The position numbers were made by a program, and so were the translations under genes. From Candidatus Colinaster scatohippi (lineage in GTDB: Bacteria; Bacillota; Clostridia; Lachnospirales; Lachnospiraceae): DNA of 60,006 nucleotides. Position 1 is the stretch's first letter. The number at the start of each line of letters is the position of its first letter. Shown in pieces: positions 24,170 through 33,390 of the stretch. Location of the stretch: NCBI GenBank assembly GCA_018064805.1, contig JAGHUN010000031.1, forward strand, positions 1 through 60,006. Reading direction: 5' to 3'. The notes below the pieces were generated by a model, which worked only from the letters and a program-made list of their open reading frames with translations, made no database searches and had not been told where the DNA came from.

Positions 24170-25940
24170 TCTGATTAATATCCACCACTCTGGCCTTGCC
24201 ATTCTCAATTCTGTATACTCTGTCACAGTTAGCTATTGTTGACAAACGATGCGCAACAATAATAAGTGTCTTTTCACCCTGAAGCGCATTTATTGCCTCT
24301 ATTACTGCTGCCTCAGTCTCGTTATCAAGTGCAGAAGTAGCCTCATCAAGTACAAGAATTTCCGGATTATAATAAAGCGCTCTTGCTATGGCAATTCTCT
24401 GTCTCTGTCCACCTGATATCTTAACTCCACGCTCACCAAGTATTGTATCAATACCCTGTGGAAGCTTTTCAACGAACTTGCGCATCTGAGCCTGATCGAT
24501 TGCTCTTTGCAGTCTCTCTTCATCTGCATCTTCTTCAGCAATACCAAATAGAATATTATTTCTTACAGTATCATCAATAAGAAATACTGACTGCGGAACA
24601 TATCCCACAAGCTTATGCCATTTTGTACCTTCATCAAAAATACTTTTACCATCAACGGTTATACTACCTGATTGCGGAACAAAAAGTCCCAACAGAATAT
24701 CTGCAAGCGTAGTCTTTCCGGCACCCGATTCACCAACAAAACCGATTGCCTCACCCTTATGAATCTCAATATCAAGATCCTTAAGTACGTTAGGAAGCTC
24801 ATCACTGTATCTCCAGCTAATGCCATTGACATCAATGCTATTTTCAAAATGTACTTCCTCTTCATCCTTTTTCTTAATCTCTGTTTCCTCTTCAACAAGG
24901 TCTCTAAGACCTCCATTGACAATATTGTCATATGCACTTTCCAATGCCGGTCTCTGGAATACCAGCGTATTCATGGAATTAGAAATATTGGAAATAGATG
25001 GCAGAAGTCTCATGGCTGCCACAGCCAAAGCACTAAACTGTGCCATTAATATCGTCATATCATCTGTAACATTGTATGCAACAAGAACAACAAGAACCAG
25101 ACCTGTTATAAATACAACCTCGGTTGTTCTGCTTGGAAGACAGGCAATACTCTGATATTTAGTATTAGCCTCTGAAGCTACTGTGCTTGCCTTTTCAAAC
25201 TTCTTAAGGAATTCATCCTGCCTCTTCATTACATTAATTTCCTTGATACCGTTAACCGGCTCATAGGAAGTCTTATATCTTTCAGCAAAAGCCTTTCTGG
25301 ATTTTGCTGAACATTCAGCAATTGCTTTTCTCATTACAAGCACCATGAGTAAGGCTATAAGTGCTGCAAGACCAACTGCGCAGATTGCTATAAAAGGATT
25401 AATTACAACAAGCACAACACCAAGCATCACGCATGTAAGGCCTTCATTAACCAGATTACAGTAACAGTCAACTGTGGTTGCAACAGCTGAATTATCGCTG
25501 GTGATACCACGCATAATCTCTGCACTGTTAACATTTAAGAAAAAGGAATATGGTTTATATACATAAGATCTTAGCATCTTAACAGCCAGGTCTCTCTCAA
25601 GTCTGTTCCTAAAGCGCATCTTGAATACTGTAAAGCCCATAATATAAGCATTTTTTACAATATATACAACAATAACACCAATACCTACGAATATAATCAT
25701 CCCCATTGATGTCTTTATATTGAAAAGATTCAGTACATATGCTACCTTGTCATACTGCATCAGTGTCTCCGGCTGAAGCATTGCCAGAATAAACGGAAGT
25801 ATTACACTTACACCCAGTGTCTCAAACAGTGCACTGATTATTGATAAGAATGCTATCACGACCGCTGTTTTCTTCTGTTTCTTATTAAGTATCTGAATTA
25901 ACTGATTGAACATTCTGAAGAATGTTTTTACATTTTGCAT
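24162..25940 (-). CDS. ABC exporter/flippase, fused permease and ATPase (PglK/MsbA type), copy 1
   Basis: A 592-aa half-transporter. Six membrane helices fill residues ~20-330. The ATPase follows with GESGAGKTT (Walker A, ~405), SGGQRQRIAIARAL (signature, ~505), LVLDEATSALD (Walker B, ~528) and AHRLSTI (H-loop). It would act as a homodimer. In glycan loci such proteins flip lipid-linked oligosaccharides, as PglK does, replacing Wzx. It is clearly paralogous to the exporter at 46870-48627, and each sits beside its own glycosyltransferases. That suggests one flippase for each of two lipid-linked products. Confidence 0.9.
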   Translation of the reverse strand: MQNVKTFFRMFNQLIQILNKKQKKTAVVIAFLSIISALFETLGVSVILPFILAMLQPETLMQYDKVAYVLNLFNIKTSMGMIIFVGIGVIVVYIVKNAYIMGFTVFKMRFRNRLERDLAVKMLRSYVYKPYSFFLNVNSAEIMRGITSDNSAVATTVDCYCNLVNEGLTCVMLGVVLVVINPFIAICAVGLAALIALLMVLVMRKAIAECSAKSRKAFAERYKTSYEPVNGIKEINVMKRQDEFLKKFEKASTVASEANTKYQSIACLPSRTTEVVFITGLVLVVLVAYNVTDDMTILMAQFSALAVAAMRLLPSISNISNSMNTLVFQRPALESAYDNIVNGGLRDLVEEETEIKKKDEEEVHFENSIDVNGISWRYSDELPNVLKDLDIEIHKGEAIGFVGESGAGKTTLADILLGLFVPQSGSITVDGKSIFDEGTKWHKLVGYVPQSVFLIDDTVRNNILFGIAEEDADEERLQRAIDQAQMRKFVEKLPQGIDTILGERGVKISGGQRQRIAIARALYYNPEILVLDEATSALDNETEAAVIEAINALQGEKTLIIVAHRLSTIANCDRVYRIENGKARVVDINQNE

Positions 25941-25974
25941 TACTTCTTCTCGCTTTTCTTAGTAGTGTTAATGT

Positions 25975-26640
25975 CTATACATGAAGCCTTTTTGAGGCAT
26001 CTCGTAAGCATCCGTAATAATATGGATTAAAACCGGCTGCATCCATTAGCCTGCCAACCGTCTCATAATCATATTCCACACGGTATAATTCAAACTCTCC
26101 TTCATTGAATACTGCAAATGCGGCTCTGTTATCCCCATCTCTTGGTTGGCCAACCGAACCGGGATTACAATATCCACCGTCCTTAAGTTCCAAAAGGCAT
26201 TGCACATGATTATGACCTGATACATAATATCCATTTCCAAGTTTGCTGAAATATGCCTCATTCGGTTCCAGATATTCATCTATATGGTCCATCCATCCGC
26301 CATGGACTATATTCAGTCCTTTATATTCCATATGGTCAGGAAATGACTTTACCCATTCAAGATTTTCCTTTGTAATAACCTTCCTCTGATATTCCAGACA
26401 GTCATTTACGCTCTGCGACCTCGGACATCTCTCATTATTAGCCATATAATAATCATGGTTGCCCATTACAGACCTGATATTTCTTTTTCTGAGTTCATCG
26501 CAGCATTCGTTAACCTGTGAGTAGTAACCAACCACATCTCCCATGCATACGATATCTGTAACATTCATGGAATCAAGCCTTTGCAATACCACTTTCAGTG
26601 CTTCGTAATTACCATGAATGTCTGAGATTAATCCAATCAT
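25975..26640 (-). CDS. Metallophosphoesterase (calcineurin-like, YfcE/MJ0936 type)
   Basis: A 221-aa cytosolic phosphoesterase. The five metal-binding blocks can be followed: LISDIHGN (4-11), GDVVGY (34-39), GNHDYYM (~60), VHGGWMDH (~112) and SGHNHVQ (~140), then NPGSVGQPRD. Enzymes of this type remove phosphate from small molecules, nucleotides or phosphodiesters. GGAAGAG precedes the ATG. It sits 14 bases after an ATP-grasp ligase and before the flippase, so it may dephosphorylate a precursor sugar in this block; no signal peptide, so not extracellular. Confidence 0.9.
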   Translation of the reverse strand: MIGLISDIHGNYEALKVVLQRLDSMNVTDIVCMGDVVGYYSQVNECCDELRKRNIRSVMGNHDYYMANNERCPRSQSVNDCLEYQRKVITKENLEWVKSFPDHMEYKGLNIVHGGWMDHIDEYLEPNEAYFSKLGNGYYVSGHNHVQCLLELKDGGYCNPGSVGQPRDGDNRAAFAVFNEGEFELYRVEYDYETVGRLMDAAGFNPYYYGCLRDASKRLHV

Positions 26641-26654
26641 ATCTCTTCCGTTCT

Positions 26655-27602
26655 TTATTCATATACTATGAAGTCTTCCACATATCTCATAGCATGTCCC
26701 CTTTTTATTACGGGCTGTATAACAGACTCCCCTGCTATAAACTGTGTAAGACTCATCACTTCTTCGTTATATCCGAATGCCGCCTTTATGGATGTCGAGG
26801 ATGAAATTCTTGGATTAATTTCAAGAAGCCTCAAACCATCCTCACTATTTCTAAACTGAAAATTCGTCGGTCCCACAGGCTTAAATACCTTAGCCAGTGC
26901 TTTAAGCGTCTCCACATAATCCTCTTCTTTTATTACTACGGCATTCTCAGTATAGCCACTTCCCGAAAGCTTGCGCTTGAAAGCAATAATCGCCTTTAGC
27001 TCACTACTCTCATCGAAAAAACCTGATACCGTATACTCATGATTGTCATCACCAATCATTTTCTGCACCATAAGTTCCTTGCCAATACTATCCTTGTATT
27101 TAGCGAGCTCAGACACATCCTTTAATCTCACAATACCTTTGGAACCAAACCCGCATCTCGGTTTAAGTAGCAGTGGTTCCTTCATAGCAAGAGCCTCTTC
27201 ATAATCAATTGTTCCGGGAATCGCAAGAGAAGGAAGCTCTCTCTTAAGTACCTTATAAAACTCCCACTTATCAAGGCAGAGCCTTATAAGTTCTGAATTA
27301 TTGAGAAGAACAACTGCACCTGTTCTCTCAAGGATATCTCTGTTCTCATTCCAAACCTCCATATCCTTCTCAATACCGGGAATAATCATATCAATTTTGT
27401 ATTCTTCAATTGTACCTGTAAGCCATTCAATATAAGTCGGATCAACTGTCATTGGCGGATTAAGTACTATGTCCGCAAAGCAGTTTGCCGGTGATTCCTC
27501 ATAAATGGTCGTGCCAATAAGAAAATGGCCTCCATCCTTAAGATTCCTAAGTATTCCATAGCCTACTATTCCGGACGCACCGGAAACAAGAATTCTACTC
27601 AT
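26655..27602 (-). CDS. ATP-grasp ligase (CarB-like)
   Basis: A 315-aa protein. A Rossmann-like N-terminus (VSGASGIVGYGILRNL) precedes the ATP-grasp domain, with LLLKPRCGFGSKGIVRL (~147) for the ATP lysine loop and LLEINPRISSST (~265) for the metal-binding Glu and Asn. ATP-grasp enzymes form an amide or ester through an acyl phosphate. It overlaps the TPP-enzyme gene by four bases (ATGA). Combined with the DegT aminotransferase downstream, a reasonable guess is that it attaches an acid or amino acid to an amino sugar. The substrates cannot be read from the sequence. Confidence 0.85.
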   Translation of the reverse strand: MSRILVSGASGIVGYGILRNLKDGGHFLIGTTIYEESPANCFADIVLNPPMTVDPTYIEWLTGTIEEYKIDMIIPGIEKDMEVWNENRDILERTGAVVLLNNSELIRLCLDKWEFYKVLKRELPSLAIPGTIDYEEALAMKEPLLLKPRCGFGSKGIVRLKDVSELAKYKDSIGKELMVQKMIGDDNHEYTVSGFFDESSELKAIIAFKRKLSGSGYTENAVVIKEEDYVETLKALAKVFKPVGPTNFQFRNSEDGLRLLEINPRISSSTSIKAAFGYNEEVMSLTQFIAGESVIQPVIKRGHAMRYVEDFIVYE

Positions 27603-29293
27603 AGTAATTTCACAGCCTCATAAAATTCGCCGATTAACTTATCCGGAATAACCGATTCCTGAGCATCGATGGTTTTCCCCGGTTCCGGTTCAACCTTCAT
27701 CTCTAAAGGAAGAACTACCTCTATTACCACTGCACTATCATCTCTAATCCTATCCTCAACCTTAGTAACATCGGATTTTTCGTTTATGCAGTAATAATCC
27801 ATCTCAAATGCCTTTGCAATTGCCTTAATATCGGGTTCCCTGTAACCCTCAACCGAGGCATAATATCTGCCCTCAAACATATTATCCTGGAGCCTTCTTA
27901 TCATTCCAAGGCAACTGTTATTAAGCACCACAAGCTTAAGCGGAATATTATCTCTTTTGGCAGTCTGAAGCTCCTGCAGATTCATCATTAGTCCGCCATC
28001 ACCGGTAAATGCAATAATATCTCTGTCCGGACATCCGTAGTACGCACCTACTGCTGCCGGAAGAGAATAACCCATACATCCAAGTCCTGCAGAAGTTAAG
28101 AATATATTATCCTTAATGCTGAGCGATTGCGCACAAAGCATCTGATTCTGGCCAACATCAGTTGTATATACAGCCCTGTCACAACATATATCCGAAATTG
28201 CCTTAACAAGTGCATTTGGAAGTGAATTGTCTGCCTCTGCATTAAATCTTTTTTTCCATACAGCAAGCAGATTCGACCAAGTCTGCCACCCGTATTCTTC
28301 AGTGTCTAAATTGGCCACTTTAAGGAATTCTTTAACATCACAGTTATAAGAAATATAATTATCTGACTTTCTGCCAAGTTCGAAGGCATCCACATCTACC
28401 TGAATTATATCCGCCTTGGGAGCAAACCTTTTTTTTATATACCCTGCCTGGCGCTCATCAAGTCTTGAACCAAGCACAAGCAGAAGGTCACATGCTGCAA
28501 TTGCGGCATTCGCAATATAATTACCATAGGAGCCTATAAATCCGACATAATTGTCATATTTTTCCGTAACAAGCCCCAAGCCTCTTAATGATGCAACAAC
28601 CGGAATACCCTTTTTACCAAGGAACTCTGCCAATTCCTCCTTACAGCTCTGACAGCCTCCACCTATTAGAATAAGCGGCCTCTTTGAAGCATTAAGTCTC
28701 TCATAAAACAAATCAGTATTAACCGATGGCTTATCCTCATCAGGCATAATATACTGCTCAAGCTCTTCAATATTAATCTCCGCCCTCTGAACATCATAAG
28801 GAATATCTATTACTACAGGTCCCGGTCTTCCTTCCCTGACAAGCCGAATGGCTCTCTGAAGCTCATATACTACTCTTGATGCATCATCCAGATAAATACT
28901 TTCCTTAGTAATGCCTTCTGTCATACTGACAATATCAGTCTCCTGAAAAGCATTTTGTCTGATACTATCGTCAGGACGTCTGCCAAGTGTATGGACATTA
29001 CCTGTAATAAATAAGCACGGTATAGAATCAAAATATGCATTAGCTATACCATTAAGCAGGTTAATTGCTCCCGGCCCACTGGAAGAAACCGCAACTCCGA
29101 TTTTGCCGGTTACCTGGGCATACGCATTCGCAGAAAAAGCCGAACCCTGTTCAGAGTAATTCTGAACAAAGGTAACATCACTTCTTTTTCCGACCGAATC
29201 AATAAAATCCGCAATACTACCACCGGTATAACCAAATATTACATCGGTACCCTCTCTCTTCAATTCATCGACTATATAGTCAGTCAGCTTCAT
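27599..29293 (-). CDS. Thiamine-pyrophosphate enzyme, acetolactate synthase large-subunit-like, copy 1
   Basis: A 564-aa protein with the three domains of the acetolactate synthase/benzoylformate decarboxylase family. The activating glutamate is in NYSEQGSAFSANAYA (~45), SSSGPGAINLLNG follows, and FTGDGGLMMNLQELQT (~425) is the TPP/Mg motif with NNSCLGMIR after it. There is no regulatory subunit or other branched-chain amino-acid gene nearby, so this is not biosynthetic acetolactate synthase. In polysaccharide loci related enzymes (for example YerE) attach a two-carbon unit to a keto sugar, and others decarboxylate keto acids. The start overlaps the upstream stop (TAATG). Confidence 0.88.
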   Translation of the reverse strand: MKLTDYIVDELKREGTDVIFGYTGGSIADFIDSVGKRSDVTFVQNYSEQGSAFSANAYAQVTGKIGVAVSSSGPGAINLLNGIANAYFDSIPCLFITGNVHTLGRRPDDSIRQNAFQETDIVSMTEGITKESIYLDDASRVVYELQRAIRLVREGRPGPVVIDIPYDVQRAEINIEELEQYIMPDEDKPSVNTDLFYERLNASKRPLILIGGGCQSCKEELAEFLGKKGIPVVASLRGLGLVTEKYDNYVGFIGSYGNYIANAAIAACDLLLVLGSRLDERQAGYIKKRFAPKADIIQVDVDAFELGRKSDNYISYNCDVKEFLKVANLDTEEYGWQTWSNLLAVWKKRFNAEADNSLPNALVKAISDICCDRAVYTTDVGQNQMLCAQSLSIKDNIFLTSAGLGCMGYSLPAAVGAYYGCPDRDIIAFTGDGGLMMNLQELQTAKRDNIPLKLVVLNNSCLGMIRRLQDNMFEGRYYASVEGYREPDIKAIAKAFEMDYYCINEKSDVTKVEDRIRDDSAVVIEVVLPLEMKVEPEPGKTIDAQESVIPDKLIGEFYEAVKLL

Positions 29294-30252
29294 TATTTGT
29301 CCTCAGGTACTATTTTGAGTTCGGCATATCCAAAGCCTTCCTCACCAAAACGATTACCGCAATATAACATATAATACTTGCCATCGACTTCCATTACATA
29401 AGGATAAGCAATCATCTCGCTATCCCATCCTGTCTCAGAAAGTCCAATTCCAACCTGCGAGTCATCTCTTGTCCAATTAAACAGGTCATCTGAATATGCA
29501 TATCCCATTGCATATCCTCTTCCCTCGGTGTGTCTGAAATCAAGTCCATATCTGTAACAGAAGAACATATGATAACGATTATCTATCTTAACAATTGCTG
29601 CTGATGTCTGACTTTCATACTCAACAACCGGCTCAATAATCGGCTTAGGATCTCTGTTCCAGTTGATTCCATCCTTAGATGTCGCATGAACAAGAAGATA
29701 CTGTGACTCCATTTTTTCCTCACCCTGAAGCCATCTCTGTCCAGACAGATAGAACATATGCCAGTCATCCTCTGCAAGTCTGTAAACCTGCGGACACGCA
29801 TGAAGATATGGTTCATACATTGTAGGTCCAATAACCGGTCCCTTTCCCACCTTCTTAAATGTTTTGGCATCAGTTCCCTTGGCAAGACCTATTTCCCATG
29901 AATAAGGTGTACTGACTGCTCGTGTCCATCCGCAGAAATATAACCAGTATTCGTCTCCGACCTTTACAATACTATTAGGCATTGAACCAAATTCATCAAA
30001 TTCTCCAATACCTCCAAGCGGAACCATAGGCTCCTCTGCAATTCTTAAAACCTTACTAAGGTCATGTCTGTCAACATCAACCCATCCACCGTGAGCACGA
30101 CTCATTCCATCATGATATGCTTCACGAGTAGAGAAATATATCCTTATATAATCACCAAAATCATAGATAAACGGACACTGAGCGTGGCTGTACATCCAGT
30201 CAGAGTACCCATTTGGCGAGAAAATCATGCCTTTCTTTTCCCATACAAACAT
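29293..30252 (-). CDS. Five-bladed beta-propeller glycosidase-like protein
   Basis: A 319-aa protein built of repeated Y-x-L/M-Y/F-C/F-x-x-R/W blades, such as YWLYFCGW, WHMFYLSG, YHMFFCYR and YYMLYCGN. These blades are typical of the GH32/43/68/130-type propellers. WMYSHAQCPFIYDFGDY at the start and GWDSEMIAYP (~275) may hold acidic active-site residues. It has no signal peptide, so it should act in the cytosol, which is odd for a glycan-degrading enzyme. A phosphorylase-like or transferase role on an intracellular precursor is possible. The ribosome site is AGGAGG, eight bases upstream. Confidence 0.75.
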   Translation of the reverse strand: MFVWEKKGMIFSPNGYSDWMYSHAQCPFIYDFGDYIRIYFSTREAYHDGMSRAHGGWVDVDRHDLSKVLRIAEEPMVPLGGIGEFDEFGSMPNSIVKVGDEYWLYFCGWTRAVSTPYSWEIGLAKGTDAKTFKKVGKGPVIGPTMYEPYLHACPQVYRLAEDDWHMFYLSGQRWLQGEEKMESQYLLVHATSKDGINWNRDPKPIIEPVVEYESQTSAAIVKIDNRYHMFFCYRYGLDFRHTEGRGYAMGYAYSDDLFNWTRDDSQVGIGLSETGWDSEMIAYPYVMEVDGKYYMLYCGNRFGEEGFGYAELKIVPEDK

Positions 30253-30255
30253 CTT

Positions 30256-31008
30256 CTAGTCCTCCTGTATTTCCTGCTTTGTTTTTATGCTGCATTCATT
30301 CATTCTATTCTTGAGTTCTTCCTTCGGAATAGAAAAAAGAAGATCAATCATTGATAATCCCGGAACAAACTCGTCTGTTCCCTGCTCATACTCAGTAAGC
30401 CTTGGGAATATGAATTTAAGTTCTACTCCGTTCTTAGCAAAAAGAACATCATCATATAATTCAACGCCACCTGATGGATTTATATAAATATCTGCATCAA
30501 GCATTTTGCATATATCAAGTATCTTATGCTGAGCCTTAAGGGATTTATCATTATCAAGCTCTGACGAAAGCATAATCTTCGTATCAATATCAAGATACTC
30601 ACAGACCTTCACGGTTGCATTATAAATATATTCTACAAGGTCCATTGTTGGAAATAGAATAATATCCTTAATAAGCTCATTAACGTTTTTCCATTCAGGA
30701 GCTTTTCTGTAAGCATTACTTACAAGTCCCCACAGCTTCTGCTTGTCTGCCTCATCTACAAATTTATGCTCACAGATCAATCTGTTCTGACTTGCATTCA
30801 ACAAAGGAATTGTAAAAAGGTATTCCTTCCCATTATTCAGAATCCTGTTTCTGTTAATCCAGCCTCTTTTAATAAAATTAACATCATCATAAAGCACATA
30901 AGTGTCTACAGAATTTATATGCTGAAAATAGCCGAAATACGGCATAAAGTATGGCTGCATTATTCCTACAATATTTGGTTTATCGGTACTTTTTGACATC
31001 TGTGTCAC
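30256..31008 (-). CDS. WbqC family protein
   Basis: A 250-aa protein. VGIMQPYFMPYFGYFQHINSVD near the start, then VLYDDVNFIKRGWINRNRI and a late FPRLTEYEQGTDEFVPGLSMIDLLF, are the hallmarks of WbqC (PF08889), named from an O-antigen locus. The reaction is not established; its neighbours across genomes are aminotransferases and acyl-transfer enzymes of amino-sugar synthesis. Start is uncertain: GTG at 31008 has AGAGGG four bases upstream, ATG at 30999 has it 13 bases away. The ORF-track start at 31053 is inside the preceding gene. Confidence 0.85.
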   Translation of the reverse strand: MTQMSKSTDKPNIVGIMQPYFMPYFGYFQHINSVDTYVLYDDVNFIKRGWINRNRILNNGKEYLFTIPLLNASQNRLICEHKFVDEADKQKLWGLVSNAYRKAPEWKNVNELIKDIILFPTMDLVEYIYNATVKVCEYLDIDTKIMLSSELDNDKSLKAQHKILDICKMLDADIYINPSGGVELYDDVLFAKNGVELKFIFPRLTEYEQGTDEFVPGLSMIDLLFSIPKEELKNRMNECSIKTKQEIQED

Positions 31009-31027
31009 TTTACCCTCTCTTATCCTG

Positions 31028-31897
31028 TTAAAAAACCACAGGTGAAATCCCATTTGCTATCAATTTGCAGGCTGTAGAGATTATCTTACCAATACCATAA
31101 TTATTCACTCGGCAAAGATGAAGGAAATAGCTTCCGTTTCTCTTAATCAGTCTGTAATCTTCTTTTGATATATTGCTACGGATATATTTCGTAGTTCTTA
31201 TAAAAACCCCCAAACGAACATCAAAGGATTTTGTATCCGTAGCTGTAGTAATACTTCCCTCTCTGGTAGTTACAACATAGATTGTGTCACCTTTAACTGC
31301 TATTTTTTGCGCAAAGCGACCAATCTGTGCACAAAAAAATACATCATTTGCTACTTTTGAATCCTCGAAAAGAATGCCACATTTGGTAATCATTTCTCTT
31401 CTTATCAGTTTGCTCCATGGAGCCACTAATTCATATCTCAGGCTAAGTTCATTCTTTCTGCATGTATCTTCGACATATCTGTCCAAAATACTGCAAAAAT
31501 CGATATGCCTGTCGGATTCTTTTCCTGTATCAATATTTATACTGGATGGATGGTAAAAAATAATATCCTCATCACCATCCGCATCTCTTCTGATAATATC
31601 GGCAAAATCATCTGTAAATCTGTCATCCGAATCTGCAAAGAGAAGCCAACTGCCACTTGCATGGCTCATACCTATATTCCTACAGACACCTGCCCCTTTT
31701 TTATCAGTATCATTATCATAGAAGCTGATGTTACGGCCGGCATATCTGACCTTACACTCAGAATATGCATCCAGTTCCTTAGTACTCTTATCATCAACTA
31801 CAATTACCTCAATATCTTCATCATTCGGAATTGTATCGAGCAGCTTAGAAAGCATATCAGGAATATTATAATGTGGAATGATTATTGAAAATCTCAT
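31028..31897 (-). CDS. GT2 glycosyltransferase
   Basis: A 289-aa GT-A enzyme. FSIIIPHYNIPDMLSKLLDT begins the nucleotide-binding half, VIVVDDKST (~32) and FADSDDRF (~87) give the donor and D-x-D metal motifs, and GAGVCRNIG between them is typical of GT2. PWSKLIRREM (~160) fits the acceptor half. There is no membrane anchor. CAGGAG eight bases upstream sets the start. It belongs to a run of five GT2 genes (30-35 kb) that read from one promoter, presumably adding successive sugars of one repeat unit. Confidence 0.88.
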   Translation of the reverse strand: MRFSIIIPHYNIPDMLSKLLDTIPNDEDIEVIVVDDKSTKELDAYSECKVRYAGRNISFYDNDTDKKGAGVCRNIGMSHASGSWLLFADSDDRFTDDFADIIRRDADGDEDIIFYHPSSINIDTGKESDRHIDFCSILDRYVEDTCRKNELSLRYELVAPWSKLIRREMITKCGILFEDSKVANDVFFCAQIGRFAQKIAVKGDTIYVVTTREGSITTATDTKSFDVRLGVFIRTTKYIRSNISKEDYRLIKRNGSYFLHLCRVNNYGIGKIISTACKLIANGISPVVF

Positions 31898-31901
31898 TTT
31901 A

Positions 31902-32660
31902 TCAGCTCCTGCCCTTTAACCTGTCATAGAGTTTACACTTACAATATTCAATACAATAAGCCGGGCTACTCATAAGCTTATGATCATGTCTAACCTTAAG
32001 AAGATCATAATAAGCCTTATCCGAGGCACATATTCCGCCGAGAGCAAAGTTTGCTATCACGCTTTCAAGTGCTTCAAAATGCACATTCCCTTCTTCATAA
32101 AAGCGAAGCATTAAATCATAATCCGCCGCACTGATATATTTCGTATTGAAGGTACCTATTTTTTCATAGGTCTCCATAGTAACAAAGCATGTCGGATGTG
32201 CAATCATTCCTTCACGAAGTGTCTCATGATTACTCTGAGCCACAGATACCTCTTTACCATCTCTCCATGTCCTTAGCTTTCCATAGAAAACAGCATATGG
32301 ATACTGGTGGTCTGTCAGCTTCCATCTATCCAGCGCCTCAAGCATCTTACAGACAGCATCTTCTTCATACCAGTCATCACTGTTAATAATTCCGACCAGT
32401 TCACCGCCTGCCATCTCTATTCCCTTATTCATTGCATAATACAAGCCGTCATCAGGCTCAGATACCCATTTAAGTCTTCCCTCAAAGGCTTCCTCATATT
32501 TCTTAATTATATTAACCGTATCATCTGTTGATGCCCCATCAACAATAATATATTCATAATCCTTTGATGTCTGATTGAGTACGCTCTTAATTGTCTGTTC
32601 TATTGTCTTTGCACTGTTATAAGATACCGTAATTATCGAGCATCTCTTCTTTTCTGCCAT
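31902..32660 (-). CDS. GT2 glycosyltransferase (WcaA-like), paired copy a
   Basis: A 252-aa GT-A enzyme. SIITVSYNSAKTIEQTIKSVL, YIIVDGASTDDT (~38) and GIINSDDWYEEDA (~90) are classic GT2 motifs, and YYAMNKGIEMAGG lies between. ISAADYDLMLRF (~180) supplies the ED-like catalytic acid region. Short, soluble, with a basic C-terminus. It is related to the next gene (same VDGASTD loop) and separated from it by one base, so the pair probably arose by duplication. The sugar transferred is unknown; the family includes colanic-acid and O-antigen transferases. Confidence 0.88.
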   Translation of the reverse strand: MAEKKRCSIITVSYNSAKTIEQTIKSVLNQTSKDYEYIIVDGASTDDTVNIIKKYEEAFEGRLKWVSEPDDGLYYAMNKGIEMAGGELVGIINSDDWYEEDAVCKMLEALDRWKLTDHQYPYAVFYGKLRTWRDGKEVSVAQSNHETLREGMIAHPTCFVTMETYEKIGTFNTKYISAADYDLMLRFYEEGNVHFEALESVIANFALGGICASDKAYYDLLKVRHDHKLMSSPAYCIEYCKCKLYDRLKGRS

Positions 32661-32661
32661 A

Positions 32662-33390
32662 TTACAGTAATTTCCTTTTGATATATTTAAGCGGACGAAG
32701 CAGCATATACCACACCGGAAAGCATTTCTTTATGCTGTCATCATCTTCCTTCCACATAACCGGAATATTCTTTTTGTCAGAACTTATTCCCTCTATGTTA
32801 TCCATCCTTGCAATATCTCTGTCCACATAGTTAAGTTCTTTTTTATCCCTAACCATTCTGCAAAGCATATTGAAATCTGCAGTAATTCTGTACCGGGTAT
32901 CATAGCCATACAAAAGCATAGTCTCCCGCTTAATAAACATAGCCTGGTGACAAATCATCCTGCCCTTTAAAAGCGTCCACTTTGTCTCTGCATTCGTGCC
33001 CTTGTACTTCTCGGTAAACTCGCCATCTTCCCTAATGCGAACAACATTACCATATGTAATATCACCGGACAGTCTGTCTGAAATATCTGACAAAACATTG
33101 GAATCTGCGAAAATGTCACCACTGTTCATAAAACACAGATAATCGCCTTCTGCTATGGACGTAGCCTTGTTCATGGCATCATACAGACCATTGTCAGCTT
33201 CCGAAATCATTCTTATTATGGCATTATCTGAATATTCACCAATTATTTTTAAGGTCTCATCCGTAGATGCGCCATCCACAATGATATATTCGAAATCATC
33301 GTATTTCTGCGAAAGCACCGATTCAATTGTCATTCTGATTGTATCCTGTGAATTAAAGCACACAGTTACAACTGAAATCTTCTTACTCAT
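32662..33390 (-). CDS. GT2 glycosyltransferase (WcaA-like), paired copy b
   Basis: A 242-aa GT-A enzyme. VVTVCFNSQDTIRMTIESVL, YIIVDGASTDET (~36) and LYDAMNKATS match its neighbour. The D-x-D position reads MNSGDIF (~91) instead of NSDD, a change that removes the first aspartate but still fits some GT2 members. ITADFNMLCRM (~175) matches the later conserved region. AGGAAG precedes the ATG by a few bases, and the stop of the upstream GT2 overlaps the start. Possibly altered donor choice compared with copy a. Confidence 0.87.
   Translation of the reverse strand: MSKKISVVTVCFNSQDTIRMTIESVLSQKYDDFEYIIVDGASTDETLKIIGEYSDNAIIRMISEADNGLYDAMNKATSIAEGDYLCFMNSGDIFADSNVLSDISDRLSGDITYGNVVRIREDGEFTEKYKGTNAETKWTLLKGRMICHQAMFIKRETMLLYGYDTRYRITADFNMLCRMVRDKKELNYVDRDIARMDNIEGISSDKKNIPVMWKEDDDSIKKCFPVWYMLLRPLKYIKRKLL

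Noticed and set aside
27599-29293. Calling the TPP enzyme a biosynthetic acetolactate synthase (ilvB)
   Set aside because: No ilvN, ilvC or other branched-chain genes nearby, a second copy in the same locus, and tight overlap with glycan genes.
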